Position numbers and translations under genes: made by a program. Below, in pieces: positions 21,665-32,849 of a stretch of 64,000 nt of DNA (position 1 is the stretch's first letter; each line of letters opens with the position of its first letter). Location: assembly GCF_003171515.1 (NCBI RefSeq), contig NC_089391.1, positions 3,844,001 through 3,908,000 of the forward strand, read 5' to 3'. The notes under the pieces are model-generated. The model did not search any database. It worked only from the letters and a program-made list of their open reading frames with translations, and was not told the DNA's origin. The stretch comes from Pyrenophora tritici-repentis (taxonomy: Eukaryota > Ascomycota > Dothideomycetes > Pleosporales > Pleosporaceae).

Positions 21665-22286
21665 GATGATGGGCCATTGCTGTTGAAGACAGGCGAGTAT
21701 GACGACTATCACACACCAACTTGCAGCGCCATGTAATATTGTTGGTTCCGCCGCCAGAACGCGTTCGTATCCGTATCACGGATTAAGGGGGTCGATCTCG
21801 AATGAATCTAAGGAGGTTTTCATTGTCCGAGTCGGCGATACTCCGTGCAACGAACCGGCCGACGGAGTCAACTCCTTATTTTGATGGGCAATCGATGGGT
21901 CGGATACATCGATCGCCCCTATGGCTATTGTCTCTTTATCCGGTGCGAGTCAAGTAATAAGACACGCAGAGTGATCAGGGGGAATGATGGGAAGAAGTAC
22001 ATATAGTCATTTCATATAGTACCGAGAGCGTAAATGACAGAAGAAGAAGTTTGTGGTTATTCGAGAATTGAATAATGTAATGCTGAGTTAATACGATTAA
22101 TTCTCCGCTCCTTCCAATCTTGTTCACCAATTTTTTCAACCACCTACTTACTACCTACCCTTCTTGGCCTAGATTAATTTCAGGCAAAAATATATTCGCA
22201 ACAACAGCGAACCTGGAGATGTAATCTGCAAATCCGGGGCTTTCATGTTTGACAAGCAAGATTGCAAAGCAAAAACAAAAAAAGGA
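21665..22286. other. Intergenic, upstream of nothing recognisable
   Basis: The 622 bp between the metallo-beta-lactamase-fold gene and the tRNA hold no credible gene. The last part is AT-rich, in keeping with the downstream side (T-rich on the minus strand) of the tRNA gene. Confidence 0.5.
22273..22283 (-). terminator. Oligo-T terminator of the tRNA-Ser gene
   Basis: On the minus strand the bases just after the tRNA read CC then a run of T broken by a single G. This is the usual RNA polymerase III stop signal. Confidence 0.7.
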
Positions 22287-22377
22287 CGATGCGGAGGAGA
22301 TTCGAACTCCTGCGTCCGAAGACATATGATATCGTGCATATTCGAGTCATACCCATTAACCACTCTGGCACCGCACC
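22287..22377 (-). tRNA. tRNA-Ser(CGA) with a short intron
   Basis: Read on the minus strand, the acceptor stem GGTGCGG pairs with CCGCATC (one G-T pair), followed by discriminator G. The D stem is CCA/TGG, the anticodon stem TATGA/TCATA, the T arm AGGAG TTCGAAT CTCCT. The loop holds CTCGAA, giving anticodon CGA, which reads UCG as serine. A GTC TTCG GAC hairpin forms the long variable arm that marks class II tRNAs, as expected for serine. About 10 extra bases (TATGCACGAT) lie one base after the anticodon, the normal place for a nuclear tRNA intron. The CCA end is not encoded. A run of T on the minus strand just downstream can serve as the RNA polymerase III terminator. Confidence 0.93.
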
Positions 22378-23369
22378 TCAAGCTTGGGATGCTTTGATGA
22401 AGGAAATTGAAATTACCATAAATATAATATAGGTTTCATGGGATGCATAGACGTACCGTGAGGCAAGCTTGGTTTGGTACGAGAGTTGTGGGCTGTGAAA
22501 ATGTAGACAGGTTCTTCCAAAGTGGGGTAGAGACCCGTTTCCAACAATTTTCGTACCTGGACACGGTGGGCAGGGCCTCGGCTAACCACTGGAAACAATA
22601 ATATCTTAGCTTACCCATCATGTCGCGTGCTTGTACTATGAAGCTTGATTGCATAGTCTAACATGTGAATTTATAATAGGTGATAGGTGATTGCTGTTTA
22701 TCTGGTTTGCAGGAGGCTGTATTGTCAGAGCAAGTTCAGGAGAAGTGCGCTCCGCATCTGTGATGTCCAACATCCTTACGCTGATTGCATCTTGTTCGCA
22801 TTACTTGCTGAACGTACTCATGCACCTCGGACTGCTTTATACCGATGTAACAGACACTAGCAATTCGTGTAGACGGCCAATATTATATACGAGAAGTAGC
22901 ACAGCGAGCCTGGGCACTCTCTATACGGGTTATCGTTCGCGACTACGTCTAAAACGGATTGAGTTTCTTAACGCATCCATGAGGGAGATCTAGACCTGAA
23001 CGTGCTTATCGGTGGCGTGGATACGGGAATCTTTGAGAGAATGCAGGCACCCGTCCGAGCATTTAAGGCAGGTTTCCGCTCGTGGTGCCCTTTCACTCTT
23101 GGCCAAAGTGCTGCCCGGTGCCAAAAGGGTCTTATCGGGTTCGGGAGGGGCGGGAGATCCGCTAGTGGCGCGTCTCCTTCCCGACATCATTGGATTCATG
23201 CAGGTCCACCTTCCGCAACCCCAGGAATAACCTCTTACCAAATCGCGCCTCGTGATCGCATCTGCCTAGGTGCCGCGCGCTTGCTGACCTGTTTGCGACT
23301 GTGGATGTTTGCTTGTGCGCCATGTAGAGGAGAAGTGCGACTACTACACCAAGGCTCACAGTCGCCATC
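22378..23369. other. Intergenic, upstream of UBP8
   Basis: About 990 bp. Short frames exist on both strands, one of them (minus, 23162-23446) with a hydrophobic stretch, but it runs antisense into UBP8 exon 1 and has no other support. The region should contain the tRNA upstream flank and the UBP8 promoter. Confidence 0.5.
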
Positions 23370-25135
23370 ATGGACACGATAGCAGTCGCCCCCAAGGCGT
23401 CCGCGCTGGCGTCGCCCAAGATTGTTAAGAATGCTAAGGGCAACATTATACAGACTAGCCAAATGGCTCATATCGAGTATGGCTGTGGTGAGCGCATTAC
23501 TTTTGTCTGGCCTTCAACGGGACATTGCTGACGCGAGGCAGAACACATGGGCGAAATGTTTGAGAACGCGCGTAAACAGACTCTCCAGCACTACCGAGCG
23601 ATCCTACAGAATATCCACGAGAAACCGAGTATAATAGCGCAGACCTACAGTTCAACAGATGGGCGCAATGTCGTGTCGCTCAGACCGCTATTTCTATGCC
23701 TGCAATGCCCAAGCATCATGACTGAGGTGGACCGCGATTTGCACTTTGAGACTAAGTCGCATTGCTTCTGTGGGTCTGATATCATGTATTCAAGGGCTGG
23801 ACGCTAATATAAAGCAGCCGTGGAATCGCGAGACGGTAATATATACTGTGGAAACTGCCAGGACTATATATACGACGAAGCACTCGAGATTCTAAGACTA
23901 CAAAAAGGTTGGTACATCGCACACGAGCTATGGTAGCCCGAATGGGCTGACAGGACTGTAGGCAAAAAGCGGAAGTACGAAGACACCACTACGACCGAGG
24001 ACCACAAGCTTGTCATTAGCAACTCAACCTTCCTTCCCTGTCGAGCGATCGGCCTGCGTGGTCTATACAACATGGGCCAAACATGCTTCATGAGCGTAAT
24101 CCTACAAACCCTCGTTCATAACCCTTTCATACGGAACTTTTACCTTTCGGAAGGACACAAACAGACGGACTGCGAAAATGCGTCGTGTGTCAGCTGTGCG
24201 TTGGATGAGATGTTTGTCGAGTTCCATTCGGCTGAGAAAACGGAAGGCTTTGGCGCTGTCAGTATGCTCATGGGTAGCTGGCTAGCAGGAGAAGCTCTGG
24301 CAGGATACCAACAGCAAGATGCGCATGAGTACATGCAGTTCATACTTAACACGCTCCATCTGGCTAATGGAGGCTCGACCGATGATTCGGAGGATTGCAA
24401 ATGCGTGGTACATCAGACCTTTTGCGGGAAGCTGTCAAGTACGGTAATGTGTGACAATTGTAGGAACGTCACGACTGCCTTAGACCCGTACATGGACCTC
24501 AGCCTAGATGTGCGGATCCAGGGGAAGAAGCGGAAGCAGCAACTCGCAGAGAAGGGAGAAGAAACACCCTTGGATCTGAGAGATTGTCTAGAACGCTTCA
24601 CTGTGAAGGAGAAACTCGGCTCAGCAGACTACACATGCCGGAATTGCGACAGCCCGCAGAACGCGACAAAGCAACTGAGTATCAAGAGACTGCCACCAGT
24701 CCTCTCTATTCACCTCAAGGTATGTACATGTCACAGCGCATAGGCTATTCTCCGAACTTTGCTAATCGACTACAGCGCTTTGAGCACACAAAATCCACAT
24801 CGTCAAAGATCGAGACACCCGTTCGATTTCCCGTAAAGTTAGACATTCACCCCTATACGACAGCCCACAAGGCCGCCATGCGCGCCGCAAAGACATCTGG
24901 AGCGCCTCCTTCAAACCACAACATAAACAGCCCGACGAACGCTCTCATATACGAGCTTAGTAGTGTTATCGTGCATAAGGGCAAGATTGACTCAGGTCAC
25001 TATATCAGCTACAGCAGGGAAGGCAGTGACTGGTTCATGTTTGATGACAGCAAGGTTGTGCTAGTCAGTGAGGCAGAAGTCCTTGCAGCAGAGGCCTATC
25101 TTCTTTTCTACATGGTCGGCGGTCTGGAAGTGTAA
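23370..25135 (+). CDS. UBP8: SAGA-associated ubiquitin-specific protease Ubp8
   Basis: Five exons (23370-23487, 23542-23769, 23818-23907, 23962-24719, 24776-25135) give 517 aa with an exact frame sum. The N-terminal part carries Cys/His pairs of a zinc-finger UBP domain, from Cys39 and His41 through FLCLQC and YCGNC. The protease part starts GLYNMGQTCFM with catalytic Cys187 and includes YQQQDAHEYMQF, a CxxC pair (CDNC) and a second (CRNC) in the fingers, and GHYISY with catalytic His473. Ubp8/USP22 removes ubiquitin from histone H2B within SAGA (family knowledge). The second intron is 48 bp with a GTGGGT donor; other choices break the frame. The length is close to that of yeast Ubp8. Confidence 0.92.
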
Positions 25136-25805
25136 GAAGGAAGAGAGCGGGCTTCGTTAGGTGGGATTATTGTATCGGTCTTCGGTATCGGTGTTCAGCT
25201 GCATGTTGGGCGTTTACTCGTATGGATGGGTATGAGGTTTGCATGATACATGCTAGAAGCATAGCATCTCTCTCTATTAGGAGGGTCTGCGGTCAGTGTT
25301 AGAGGGTTCGCCCTGTCATCAGAAGCGCTGCTGAGCATAATGACTATAATTTCCTCATTGGCTTGCGACGAGCAGTGGGTCACCTTCACTTTCACCTGTA
25401 TCCTTGTCTGATCCGACTCCAATCGAGACCCGTACATACTTCTATTGTTAGCTCTCCGACTTTCATCTCACAAGCCACTCAGATTTCAATCTTACTTCCT
25501 CATCCATCTCACATCTCCAGTGATTGTAACTCAATCGCTCAGTCGCACCTGATACTCGAACAGTGCGTGACCGACAATCACCAAGTGCACGCATGAAGCT
25601 AGGCTCCAGCGCCTCACTCACCGCTCAAACATTGAATATTTAAGCGGCCATTTCGCAAGGCAACAAGTTCTGACAGCCCGGCTAGTACTACTCTGGTCCC
25701 CACGAGTATGTTTGTTCCACCCCACTACACTCGCTCACCTACACCATTGTTGCGGACGATACGTGCGATACTTAGACAACAATTGTTCCTTTATATTGTT
25801 AAAAG
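25136..25805. other. Intergenic, probable promoter of the coiled-coil gene
   Basis: This 670-bp stretch is pyrimidine-rich on the plus strand towards its end, as is common before fungal starts. No gene or repeat is seen. Confidence 0.5.
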
Positions 25806-27503
25806 ATGGCTGGCCATCGCGCACTTACTTACGATGAGCAGACTGTTCGTCTGCGCGATTCTACAAGTCGCCCCAGTCAGGTTCCAGGCTTACCATCCGG
25901 AGCTTCAGTGTCGACGCAATTGCCACCCCAGCGCTCGCAACAGTTGCCAGGCCCTGATCTTTTTGCTGCGCTACTGTTCGACCGACGGCGGGCTTATCAG
26001 AGTTTTGCGAACGCTTCATCTGGACTACGACCGATATCAACTTCCACCCCCACAGGACCAAATCCAACTATTCGACCTGCGCCGGCTCCACATCTCACGT
26101 CCGGCATCCATGTACATTCAACGATGAGAGAGATACCCAGACACGAAGAGACATTCATGTTAGGGTTCAAGGATAGATCCAAGACCCCAGCGGCGAGTAG
26201 GAAGCGGGAACGGCCTGCAGAAACGAAGATGACGACTGTCAAGCAACAAAAGCGTCGTCCACCGTCACCGTTGCGCACCTCACCTCGATTGGCCAAACGT
26301 CAGAAGACCGAAGTTAACGGCAAGAAGAAAGTTGTCGATAAGGCTGGCACCGTGGCTAAGGGTGGCAAACGTACATTGTCGGATGTCATTATCATATCTT
26401 CTGATAATGAGGATGAAGACGAGGCGCCTATAATGCCCTTCATTGATCCCGACATTGACGAAGATGTCGAACTAATCATCGCCGATATCGAATCGACACC
26501 CCCAGTTACCGAGAAACTCCCAGGACGAATGCCTCTGAAGAACATCAGCCAGCCAGACACTTCAGTGCTTTCTAGCGTACCACCAGAGAAGCAACCCAGC
26601 AATGCACTCGCACAAGATAACCTCCAGGAAGAACTAGCGCGTCTGAAATCAGAGCACGCAGAAGAAGTGGACCGACTGCGTCAGGAACTCGCTGCCGCAA
26701 AGACCGAAGCCACACGCATCCAACAACTACATGACACAGCGATCAAGGATCAAGAGCTGGAACACGTGCGGGCCATCAACCTCGCAGAGGGCAGATACGC
26801 AGCCACTGAACACGTTCTCGAGGTCGGACGACAAGAGTTCCGCCAACTCAAGCGTGAGAACGAATCTCTAATTATCCAAATCAACAACCTCGAGGCGGAA
26901 TGCGACGTCCTGGCCAAAGAATTCATAGATGAAAAAGCACAGAGGACGAAGGAGAAGAAGGAGCACGAACAAGCTCTCGAGGAGCTTATGAATGGCAAGG
27001 ATGCGGAAATAGAGCGTGCGACCAACGACCTCTTAGCGGAAAACCAGCGACTCGGAGCTGAGAACGAACGTCTCAAAGCCGAAGCTGCCACCGTCGCTGC
27101 AGTAGCATCCCAATCTCAATCTCAATTATCCCCATCCTTCCTACTACCACTAACAATCACGCCCCTTCCCAGCCAAACCCCCAGCCAAACTCCCCTCTCC
27201 CCAGCATTCCCCAGCCCCCTCTTCACCACTCCACCCTCCTCCCCCGCTCCATCATCTATCTTCTCCCTAGCGCCCTCCTCCGTCTTCTCCATACCGCCAT
27301 CGACAGCAGACTCGCACAAAGACGACAACATTCGCAAAGTCTATGCGAGGACCAAACTCCGCTTCGACAGTTTGCATTCCGTGGCGATAAATATGGTACA
27401 TTGTACACGAAATATGGATCTCAGTGCGTGGGGTGAGTTTGGGAAATGTGTGGGGAAGATGAAGGAGGTTTTGAGTGAGGGTAAGAAGGAGGGGGTGAGA
27501 TGA
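25806..27503 (+). CDS. Nuclear coiled-coil protein with SUMO-interaction-like motifs, unrecognised
   Basis: A single exon of 565 aa from a true ATG. Residues 130-178 are strongly basic with a likely bipartite nuclear signal (SPRLAKRQKTE with GKKK). Residues 193-206 read DVIIISSDNEDEDE, a textbook SUMO-interacting motif: four beta-branched or hydrophobic residues followed by serines and acids. A second hydrophobic-acidic patch, VELIIADIES, lies at 221-230. Residues about 270-430 form a long coiled coil rich in Glu, Leu, Arg and Gln. A Ser/Pro/Thr-rich linker and a short helical C-terminus (KVYARTKLRFDSLHSVAI) follow. No enzyme motif is present. A role at sumoylated nuclear structures is inference. 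I cannot name a family. Confidence 0.8.
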   Translation: MAGHRALTYDEQTVRLRDSTSRPSQVPGLPSGASVSTQLPPQRSQQLPGPDLFAALLFDRRRAYQSFANASSGLRPISTSTPTGPNPTIRPAPAPHLTSGIHVHSTMREIPRHEETFMLGFKDRSKTPAASRKRERPAETKMTTVKQQKRRPPSPLRTSPRLAKRQKTEVNGKKKVVDKAGTVAKGGKRTLSDVIIISSDNEDEDEAPIMPFIDPDIDEDVELIIADIESTPPVTEKLPGRMPLKNISQPDTSVLSSVPPEKQPSNALAQDNLQEELARLKSEHAEEVDRLRQELAAAKTEATRIQQLHDTAIKDQELEHVRAINLAEGRYAATEHVLEVGRQEFRQLKRENESLIIQINNLEAECDVLAKEFIDEKAQRTKEKKEHEQALEELMNGKDAEIERATNDLLAENQRLGAENERLKAEAATVAAVASQSQSQLSPSFLLPLTITPLPSQTPSQTPLSPAFPSPLFTTPPSSPAPSSIFSLAPSSVFSIPPSTADSHKDDNIRKVYARTKLRFDSLHSVAINMVHCTRNMDLSAWGEFGKCVGKMKEVLSEGKKEGVR

Positions 27504-27801
27504 GTGGACTAGACTGGACTGGACGTGAGGGATATGATTTGTATGGTGGGGTTTCTGGTGTGGTGCCTTTTTATAGAGGTTTGAGAGCAGTGAGGTTTCC
27601 TTTGGTTATATATATCGCTTCTGTACGGCATATAGCGTAGCTTAGCGCTGCAAAAGTTAGGTTTACCTTGGGACGCTGGCTGGCTGGCTGGCTGGATAGC
27701 CTGAACGCTCACTCTGAATACGATCTCCGATAGAAATATACACAGTAATAATAAACTATCTACGAGCAAACATAACATCTTACCCACCAAACCCCTGGGC
27801 T
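27504..27801. repeat. Convergent intergenic region with a GGCT microsatellite
   Basis: The 298 bp between two convergent genes hold a run of about five GCTG units (27675-27694). Nothing else is seen. Confidence 0.6.
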
Positions 27802-28770
27802 TCAAAAGCCAAAATATACAACAACATCCACCGTCTCAACAATACACTGCCAACCAGGATATCTCGCCCTCGCCCAAACAATAAGTCTATCCCCATCTTT
27901 CAACTCCTCCACAAACCCTTCCCCGTCGCCCTTTCCTTCGTTTCCCTCACTCACGCCGTCTCGCCCCCAGACAACAAGATATTTTTCACTCGGCCCACTA
28001 ACCCGATTCACCTGCACATTCCACGCGTACTCATCCTTCCTCTGAACCAACCCCCACCCATGTTCTGCCACAAATTCGTGGTATTCCCTTGGCGTCTCCC
28101 AATCCGTTCTGTCAGACTGCGGGGGCTGCTCAGCCGCAACATCCCTACCCCCTTCTTCTCCACCCTGTGCCTCCATCCGCCGCAGAATCCCAATCTCAAC
28201 CCAACTATACCCCCCGAACCCGCTTTCACCCCCCTCACTAGTCCACCCCTGATCCCGAGATCTGAGTTTAAACTCCACTCTCTTCACCTTGGTCGTCTCG
28301 CCCTCCTGCTCCATCTCCTGCACTACCTCTGCGCCAAATACATCATCTGTTGCCAAACAAATAGCTGCAGCTTCGCTGCGGCTGCCGCTTGCGCGGGCAA
28401 TGATGGGGCGCTGGCGTCCGCTGGGTTGGCGCGTGCTGGGTAGAGTGGAGAAAGAGACGTAAGGCCAGTATTCCGCATAGTCAAGTACAGCGAGCACGAG
28501 CTCGGTGGGGAAATGGAGGGATTTTAGGAGTGCCCGCGTTTGGCGGATTGTGGTGTAGGTGGGTGTGAAGGGGGTGTTTTGGGGTGCGGGGGTGGTGGGG
28601 AGGGGCTGAGGAGGGAGGATACGTTTGGGAGGATTTGGCGGATTAATGTTAGGAACGACATGGCTGTGAGGGGTGTGTTGTTGGTTTTGTTGTTGTTGAT
28701 CTTTTTGTTGGATTAGGAAGTAGGGTTGATAGCTTTCTGGGGCTGTGGATGTTGGTTGGTGTATGCAAAG
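27802..28770 (-). CDS. Unrecognised fungal protein, start unresolved
   Basis: The frame is open from 28770, just after a stop, down to the TGA at 27802 and contains no ATG before the middle of the protein. The block LHFPTELVLAVLDYAEYWP, encoded near 28520-28450, is of a kind common in filamentous ascomycete proteins and argues that translation begins upstream of it. The downstream half has acidic and Gly-rich stretches and WARARYPGWQCIVETVDVVV at the end. An upstream exon spliced to the CTAG at 28771-28774, a non-ATG start or a small frameshift relative to the ATG at 28661 could each explain the missing start. That ATG opens a different frame which ends after 45 codons. A damaged gene cannot be excluded. 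Confidence 0.6.
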   Translation of the reverse strand, partial: LCIHQPTSTAPESYQPYFLIQQKDQQQQNQQHTPHSHVVPNINPPNPPKRILPPQPLPTTPAPQNTPFTPTYTTIRQTRALLKSLHFPTELVLAVLDYAEYWPYVSFSTLPSTRQPSGRQRPIIARASGSRSEAAAICLATDDVFGAEVVQEMEQEGETTKVKRVEFKLRSRDQGWTSEGGESGFGGYSWVEIGILRRMEAQGGEEGGRDVAAEQPPQSDRTDWETPREYHEFVAEHGWGLVQRKDEYAWNVQVNRVSGPSEKYLVVWGRDGVSEGNEGKGDGEGFVEELKDGDRLIVWARARYPGWQCIVETVDVVVYFGF

Positions 28771-29170
28771 CTAGGAGGTTGTGGGGTGCAGTAGATGCGG
28801 ACGCTAGCAGTGGCTGACAGGTGTAGGGTCGGGGACAGGGTTCGCCGACGCTATTTACATGTGACACCAAGCCGTGGAGAGGAGGGACTTGTAATGTAGC
28901 TAGACTTTAATAATTTATACATAGAGATACTACTGCAGAACGAATATCATGCGTCGTTCATGGCAAATACTTCAGTTGTATTTTTATGAGTCAATTCTTG
29001 ATTGAGTCACGAACAGTCATACACAAAACATTTGAAAGTCATAGACCTTCGGTTTTACTTCACGTATACGATTATGTCAGAGAGGCATGGCTACCCTAAT
29101 GTAATAGTGATTCAAGGTATCTCATGTCCTGCCTTGAATCTTCACTGAATATGCACACTGATAAACTACC
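28771..29170. other. Intergenic, between two minus-strand genes
   Basis: 400 bp. A TATAAAT-like sequence on the minus strand near 28915 could be the core promoter of the unrecognised gene downstream. No gene is seen. Confidence 0.45.
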
Positions 29171-32100
29171 TCAAAAACCAAACTTACTCTTCATAGCCCC
29201 CATAACAAATCCTCTCTTCTGCTTCCCGACAAACTTATTCACGTCATCTGCCCAACCTGCACTATTTTGTGAAAGGTTATCCATACTATCGCCCACAATG
29301 TTGAGTTTTTCTGTACGCTCATTGAGCTGACGCGTAGCCCAAGCACCCCAGCCTTCCTCAGTCGGCGTGTTTGTTTGAGTTGGGTAGGATGAATATTGTG
29401 CAGCGACAGCAGATGATGAGGGATTGGCGCGGCGATGTTCTTGCTGAGCTTCTGCGCGTTGTTGTGCGAGTTGCCGGGCTGAGACGGGACGGTCGGGACC
29501 ACCGACTGTGGAGGAGTTAGTGAAAGAATGAGCAGAGATACAAGGGATGGAGGCTTACTGAGTAGGTCCATATCTTCTGGTGTAACGTATTGAGTGCCTG
29601 AAATCCATTGTAGGTTGCTGATAGTGGGTCGGGGCGGGATCAGTAACTCTGGGTTGAGCAGAACGTCCCTCGCGCGATCACTACAAGATGTTAGCATGCG
29701 AAACCGTTAAATGAGTAACATCGTGACTCACTATTGCAGCCCAGTTCCGAAGACGTTAATTAGCGCAACTTCAGCTGGCCCCTTGAAGCCAAGTATATCT
29801 CCAGTGGGCGTAATGATCGCTTCGGGGAAGCGTCGGATATCGAGTACGTCGCTAACCTTGACAGATCCAATCTCCTTCAAGGCAGGTAATGAATAGGCTC
29901 TCGCACAACCATCGCCATACAAACCTAGTAATGCGTATCCTTGAGCCTCATATCTCACTACTGTCGCAGCATCGCACAGGAATTGATCAAAGGTCTTGTG
30001 CGCGCCCTTGCTAGTGGCAGGGCGGAACAATCTTACCCCTGAGACAGTGACGGCCAACAGTACACCGTTGATTTTTGTTCCGGTCCTAAGTCCAGCCACA
30101 GCGGACTGAGAAGCATATGCTGGACGCCCTGAGTCTGCGTGCATAGGACAGATACTGATAACTTTGTCGTCTAGCGAGCATACACCGGCCAGCTTTACCG
30201 TGTATCGACCACTTGCCTCTGGTAACAACTTGAAGGTCGCAAGATGGCCTAGATTGGTGCCAACATGTACAAGAATACTGGAGTATTCATCATCTTCGAG
30301 TGTCATGACACTGAATTCGATAGAAGTCGGCCACTCTGCCTTGGGTGCTGCCTGTGTTGAGCTGCGTCGGAAACTAGAGCGCTTATCAGACTTGATAAAC
30401 TCATGTATCGATGCCTTGTAGATAATGGCTGGTCCTCGTAAGTCAATGATCGCCAAACTTCCACCCTCAAAGCCTGCCGCAACGAAGCCTACATCCGAAT
30501 GCTTCAAGGCAGTGACAGGCCCATTATCTTCAGCAAGCAAGGTGAAAGGTAGTAATCCCTCTTTGAGCGCCGCTTCACTCCTTTCTGTGATGTCGGTAAG
30601 CGCCTGTGGAGCGTTTTCGCCTGGTTGAAACTCATGTCCCATATTCTTGTTAGTGTCCCATCTGAATACGACTATCTCGCCAGATTTCAACCCCACTGAA
30701 AGTTCGGAGGCGGCGCCTGCAAAAGATGTGTGCGTGATGTGGACATTATCTGGACGACCAACTGCTCGAGCTACATCAACCTGTAGCATTGCGTGATTTT
30801 CAATCTCGTCCGCGTGTCCTGCATCCCATAGCTTGATTGTACCATCTCCGTGAGCCGTTTGGACAATGTTGCGGTTCTCGAACCTCTTTAAAGGATGCAC
30901 AGCTTCGGCACCACCTATGAGGAATTGAGGGCCCTGCTGTCGCTTCTCAGTCATACCAAGCCATCGCGTGCGTTCTACCGGCGCGAGGTTTATGTGGTTA
31001 ATGTACGGATGGACCATAGTCATGGAAAGGTGTAGTTGATTTGTAGGTGAGATGGGCATACCGCTGGGGAAGGACAGGGTTATTAACTCTCCAGAAGCAA
31101 GTAGAGCGATGATGGCGATGGGGTCCTGGCAGCCAGCAAAATGGGGAGATGTTCTCGGGATAAGAAACAGGTCCACTACTTCTGTTCCAGGTGGACATGG
31201 TAGTATTCTTTGCCTTTTGGGGTTCTCGAAGTGATCCGATAGTGTCTGCCATGTCGCAGTCGCATAGACGGGCGTTCGGCCTAGTTCGAACAAAGTGAGG
31301 CTCTTTGCAGAGATGTTTGACGGTTGTCCGCCGGCAACGAGTATGGCAGTATCGTCGGGGTCTTTGTTGGCGCACCAGGCAATCTTGAAGATGGGCGACT
31401 TGAGCGCAAACGAGCCTTCAACAGCACCTGGGCTAAAACTCCCTGGACCTGGCTTGTCTACGTTGGTATCTGTCAACGTCCTCGCTTGTACAATTCGACC
31501 ATCCTTGGCATCCCATATCACGATGCTGCTGTCTTCATGCCCAGTCAGGACAAAGGTGCCTGTGGGGTGCCAAACCGCCTGTGTCAATGGAGGCTCGCGC
31601 TCCTTGAAGATTGAACTAGGGTCTGAATCGCCACCAGGGGCGCCTTTTGGAAGAAGGTAGTGGAAGAAGTGCAGCGCCTTGTTCTGCTTGAAGGAGTATA
31701 TGACCGCGCCCGAATTGTAACCGATCAGTAGAGAGCCAATGTCGCGAGGGTGCAGCGACAGTGTGACAACCGACGTCAAGCGCGACCGCGGGAACTTTTC
31801 CCTCCACAAGTTTGGTATCTTGAATGGGGTGAGGAGCTCCCTATCTAAATCATACGCATAGACATCTCCGTTCTGTGTACCCAGGAGCGCATAATCGATG
31901 GTAGGATCGCTGTGCAGGGCCGTAATCTTTGCAGGTGGGGAATGTGCGTTGAGCAGCTTCTTTGTTTCCAGTGAGAAAACTGACAAGTCGTTCTTCGAGT
32001 CTACACATAACAGCTTTTCGGCACAGAACTGTAGGATCTTGACTGAGGCGCTGCGGTTGGAAAGTGGTAGCACGACTTCGACCCTCTTTTGGCCGAATAT

Positions 32101-32373
32101 ATAGATCTGACCAGGACCATATTTGCTCTCGCTCGTGCCGACGGCAATGAGTGATTGGACGGGATCGTATGCGACTTGGGTGACTTTTGAGTTTATGCCA
32201 TAGTTGCGGATCTGCACATGTTGTTAGCTTGGGCTTGCAGGCCATCGGCGGCAGCGCAACGGCGGGGTGGAAAAGGTCAAGCATACATGGTCCAGCACGA
32301 AGAGATCAGGCCCAAGGCCTTGCGAGAGGTCGTTGCTCACTCCAGCTTGCTTTCCACGCAAGAGATGAGCCAT
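29171..32373 (-). CDS. SRO7: Sro7/tomosyn/Lgl family protein, exocytosis regulator
   Basis: Four exons (32287-32373, 29732-32211, 29559-29680, 29171-29505) give 1007 aa with an exact frame sum. Exon 1 encodes MAHLLRGKQAGVSNDLSQGL, the family's usual start. WD40 repeats follow, forming the twin beta-propellers (for example AVWHPTGTFVLTGHEDSSIVIWD and NIVQTAHGDGTIKLWDAG). The C-terminus, LNERTEKLNIVGDSMDNL..., is an R-SNARE-like coil as in Sro7 and tomosyn. These proteins bind the plasma-membrane Sec9-type SNARE and the Rab Sec4 and control docking of secretory vesicles (family knowledge). There is no C-terminal membrane anchor. Exon 3 and exon 4 are needed to reach the SNARE-like end. Confidence 0.92.
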
Positions 32374-32849
32374 GGTGTTGTGTATATCTCATCGTCTTTT
32401 TCGTGAAGCGTGACTGGACATGGGGCCTCTTGGGGCTGCGTTTGTCTGCCCTCCGCAGCTCGCCGAGAGGTACGCGTTGCGCGCGACGTCATTTCGGCTT
32501 TTCGGAATGCAGGGTCCACCAGCCACACCGCCTCGACTTCACAGCCACAGCCACAGTCGGCATAATGCATGCACTCTTATTAAGAATTCAAGACTATCTT
32601 AATATACTTGCTAATCTACCCCTGTATCTCAGCTCATCACACTCATTGCATGAGGGGCTGACGCAAAAGACTAAACAGAACACACCCGCTGCCCAAATCA
32701 ATGGAGGACAGAGTTGCTGGTGAACAGAAAACGCCCAGGAAACAATAGTCCTTCGGACACACACAGGCTGTCGGAATGCCCACAACGCCAGATTAATAAT
32801 CTATGGTATCCAGAACACCTTGCAAATCGACAATCACTCGTCAAGACAC
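32374..32849. other. Intergenic, promoter side of the Sro7 gene
   Basis: 476 bp between two minus-strand genes. If the downstream donor-like site at the stop of the next gene is used, part of this stretch would become coding (see findings). Otherwise nothing is seen. Confidence 0.45.

Noticed and set aside
23162..23446. Minus-strand frame with a membrane-like stretch upstream of UBP8
   Set aside because: It overlaps UBP8 exon 1 in antisense, has no family similarity and no splice support; the hydrophobic part can be chance.
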